From an uncultured Opitutia bacterium (GTDB lineage Bacteria; Verrucomicrobiota; Verrucomicrobiia; Opitutales; UBA953), in assembly GCA_903840235.1 (NCBI GenBank), contig CAIMFE010000247.1, positions 1-6,720 of the forward strand: a DNA stretch of 6,720 bases. The letters run 5' to 3'. Under the pieces are notes generated by a model. The model ran no database searches, had not been told where the DNA came from, and saw only the letters and a list, made by a program, of their open reading frames with translations. Made by a program: the position numbers and the translations under genes. Positions 5,263 through 6,720 of the stretch are shown here, piece by piece (position 1 is the stretch's first letter; every line of letters starts with the position of its first letter).

Positions 5263-6698
5263 TATTTAGTGAGAGCTTTTGCTTTCGCAGACGCTTCTAA
5301 AACTTCGTCGATGCTTCCCTTCATGTAGAAATCATTTTCGTTCACGTGGTCTAACTCACCTTTAAGAATCATATCAAAACCCTTGATGGTGTCTTTGAGT
5401 GCCACGTATTTTCCTGGAGAACCAGTGAAGACTTCAGCCACGTGGAAAGGTTGGGAGAGGAATTTCTGAACCTTACGTGCACGGAATACAACGAGCTTAT
5501 CTTCAGGGGATAATTCGTCTAAGCCTAAGATGGCGATGATATCTTGAAGGTCTTTATAACGCTGTAAGAGACCTTGTACGCCACGAGCGACGCGGAAGTG
5601 ATCTTCGCCTACAACTTCAGGTGCTAATGCAGTAGAAGTTGAAGCTAATGGATCCACGGCAGGATAAATACCAAGCTCGGCGATACGACGCTCGAGAACC
5701 ACGGTGGAGTCTAAGTGAGCGAAAGTATTAGCAGGAGCTGGGTCAGTTAAGTCGTCCGCCGGAACGTAAACCGCTTGGAAGGAAGTGATGGAACCCTTCT
5801 TGGTTGAAGTGATTCGCTCCTGAAGGTTACCCATTTCTGAAGCCAAGGTTGGTTGATAACCCACCGCAGAAGGTGAGCGACCTAAGAGCGCCGAAACTTC
5901 GGAGCCGGCTTGTGAGAAACGGAAGATGTTGTCGACGAAGAGAAGAACGTCGCGATTTTGTTCGTCGCGGAAAAATTCAGCCATCGCTAAAGCGGATAAC
6001 GCAACGCGCATACGAGCACCAGGCGGCTCATTCATTTGTCCGTAAACGAGAGCTACTTTGGATTTCGAAAGATCTTTTTGGTCAATAACGCCGGCTTCAG
6101 ACATTTCGTGATAAAGGTCATTACCTTCACGTGAGCGTTCACCTACACCCGCGAAGACTGAGAAACCGCCCTGCTTCATCGCGATGTTATTGATGAGCTC
6201 CATAATCACAACGGTCTTACCGACACCGGCACCACCGAAGGCGCCGACTTTACCACCCTTAACGAAAGGACAGATTAAATCGATAACCTTGATACCTGTT
6301 CCGAGAAGTTCGGCAGAAGTTGATTGTTCGGTTAAAGGAGGAGGAAGACGGTGAATAGGATAACGCTTTTCCGCAACAACTGGACCGCGCTCATCAACAG
6401 GGTCACCCGTTACGTTAAAAATACGTCCGAGAACTCCATTGCCCACAGGCACGGAGATAGGAGCGCCCGTGTCTAAAGCTTTAGTTCCACGTACGAGGCC
6501 TTCGGTGGTGGTCATCGCGACGGTACGCACTAAGCCTGAGCCTAAGTGCTGTTGAACTTCGAGAATCAGACGGGTGTCCTTATTCTCTACTTTGTAATCA
6601 ACTTGGATCGCGTTGTAAATTTCTGGGACTTTGTCCGCAGGGAATTGGACGTCGACGACGGCGCCGAGTACTTGAGTGATGGTTCCGGTAGTGCTCAT
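5262..6698 (-). CDS. atpD: F-type ATP synthase catalytic beta subunit
   Basis: This complete 478-residue beta subunit carries the three catalytic sites of F1-ATPase. The N-terminal beta-barrel (1-80) opens TGTITQVLGAVVDVQFP. The P-loop GGAGVGKT is at 155-162. The catalytic glutamate is E187 in GVGERSREG. Walker B ends at D256 in VLLFVDN. The signature PAPANTFAHLDSTVVLERRIAELGIYPAVDPLAST covers about 320-354. The C-terminal torque-transmitting loop, usually DELSEED, reads DELSPED at 394-400. The stretch before the P-loop, LICPFVKGG, differs from the common LLAPYVKGG and reminds me of Verrucomicrobiota sequences. The start ATG at 6696-6698 gives the normal N-terminus. The 22 nt visible upstream are A-rich with no Shine-Dalgarno, and an atpG gene is expected beyond the right edge. 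atpC follows with a 1-nt overlap. Confidence 0.99.
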   Translation of the reverse strand: MSTTGTITQVLGAVVDVQFPADKVPEIYNAIQVDYKVENKDTRLILEVQQHLGSGLVRTVAMTTTEGLVRGTKALDTGAPISVPVGNGVLGRIFNVTGDPVDERGPVVAEKRYPIHRLPPPLTEQSTSAELLGTGIKVIDLICPFVKGGKVGAFGGAGVGKTVVIMELINNIAMKQGGFSVFAGVGERSREGNDLYHEMSEAGVIDQKDLSKSKVALVYGQMNEPPGARMRVALSALAMAEFFRDEQNRDVLLFVDNIFRFSQAGSEVSALLGRSPSAVGYQPTLASEMGNLQERITSTKKGSITSFQAVYVPADDLTDPAPANTFAHLDSTVVLERRIAELGIYPAVDPLASTSTALAPEVVGEDHFRVARGVQGLLQRYKDLQDIIAILGLDELSPEDKLVVFRARKVQKFLSQPFHVAEVFTGSPGKYVALKDTIKGFDMILKGELDHVNENDFYMKGSIDEVLEASAKAKALTK

Positions 6699-6720
6699 AT
6701 CTTTTGTATTTTGTTAAAGG

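Noticed and set aside
5849..6088. Plus-strand reading frame opposite atpD
   Set aside because: It is an arginine-rich shadow of the strongly conserved beta-subunit coding sequence.
1..6720. CRISPR arrays, tRNA or rRNA genes, insertion sequences, toxin-antitoxin or defence modules
   Set aside because: No repeated direct units, cloverleaf, transposase or defence-type genes were seen; the window is nearly filled by the ten genes described.

Overview
The window looks like chromosomal DNA of a free-living bacterium with moderate GC content. Nothing in it suggests a phage, plasmid, insertion sequence or defence island. I suspect the Verrucomicrobiota or a nearby PVC-group lineage. The reasons are the form of the ATP synthase beta subunit (LICPFVKGGKVGAFGGAGVGKT-type P-loop region), the pairing of a RodZ-like membrane-anchored HTH protein with a site-2 protease, and the scarcity of Shine-Dalgarno sequences. 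This is an inference from remembered family features, not from a search.

There are ten protein genes, nine on the minus strand. Reading in the direction of minus-strand transcription from the right edge, the window starts with atpD and atpC, the usual last two genes of an F-type ATP synthase operon, joined by a 1-nt TAATG overlap. A 57-nt gap follows, holding a large nested inverted repeat. After it comes a very compact gene string: slyX, a YedK/HMCES-type abasic-site shielding protein, a mannose-6-phosphate-isomerase-like cupin, and a ROK-family sugar kinase. Junctions in this string are 1 nt apart, a 14-nt overlap, and 3 nt apart. The last two genes plausibly act on hexose phosphates. The first two have no obvious metabolic link to them.

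The single plus-strand gene (1811-2473) encodes a predicted transglutaminase-fold protein. It converges on the ROK kinase gene so tightly that the two stop codons abut (TAATTA). It diverges from a site-2 (M50) protease gene across an 88-nt AT-rich spacer that carries a good sigma70-like promoter for the plus-strand gene.

The left part holds three more minus-strand genes: the M50 membrane protease, a small RodZ-like HTH protein that ends in its transmembrane helix, and an HNH endonuclease cut off by the left edge. The HNH gene was recovered by direct translation of the reverse strand and uses a TTG start.

The most distinctive pattern is in translation initiation. Eight of ten genes start with ATG and show no Shine-Dalgarno sequence. 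The two that start with TTG both have an SD-like purine box. No clearly new multi-gene system is visible; the points worth a second look are regulatory and small-scale.
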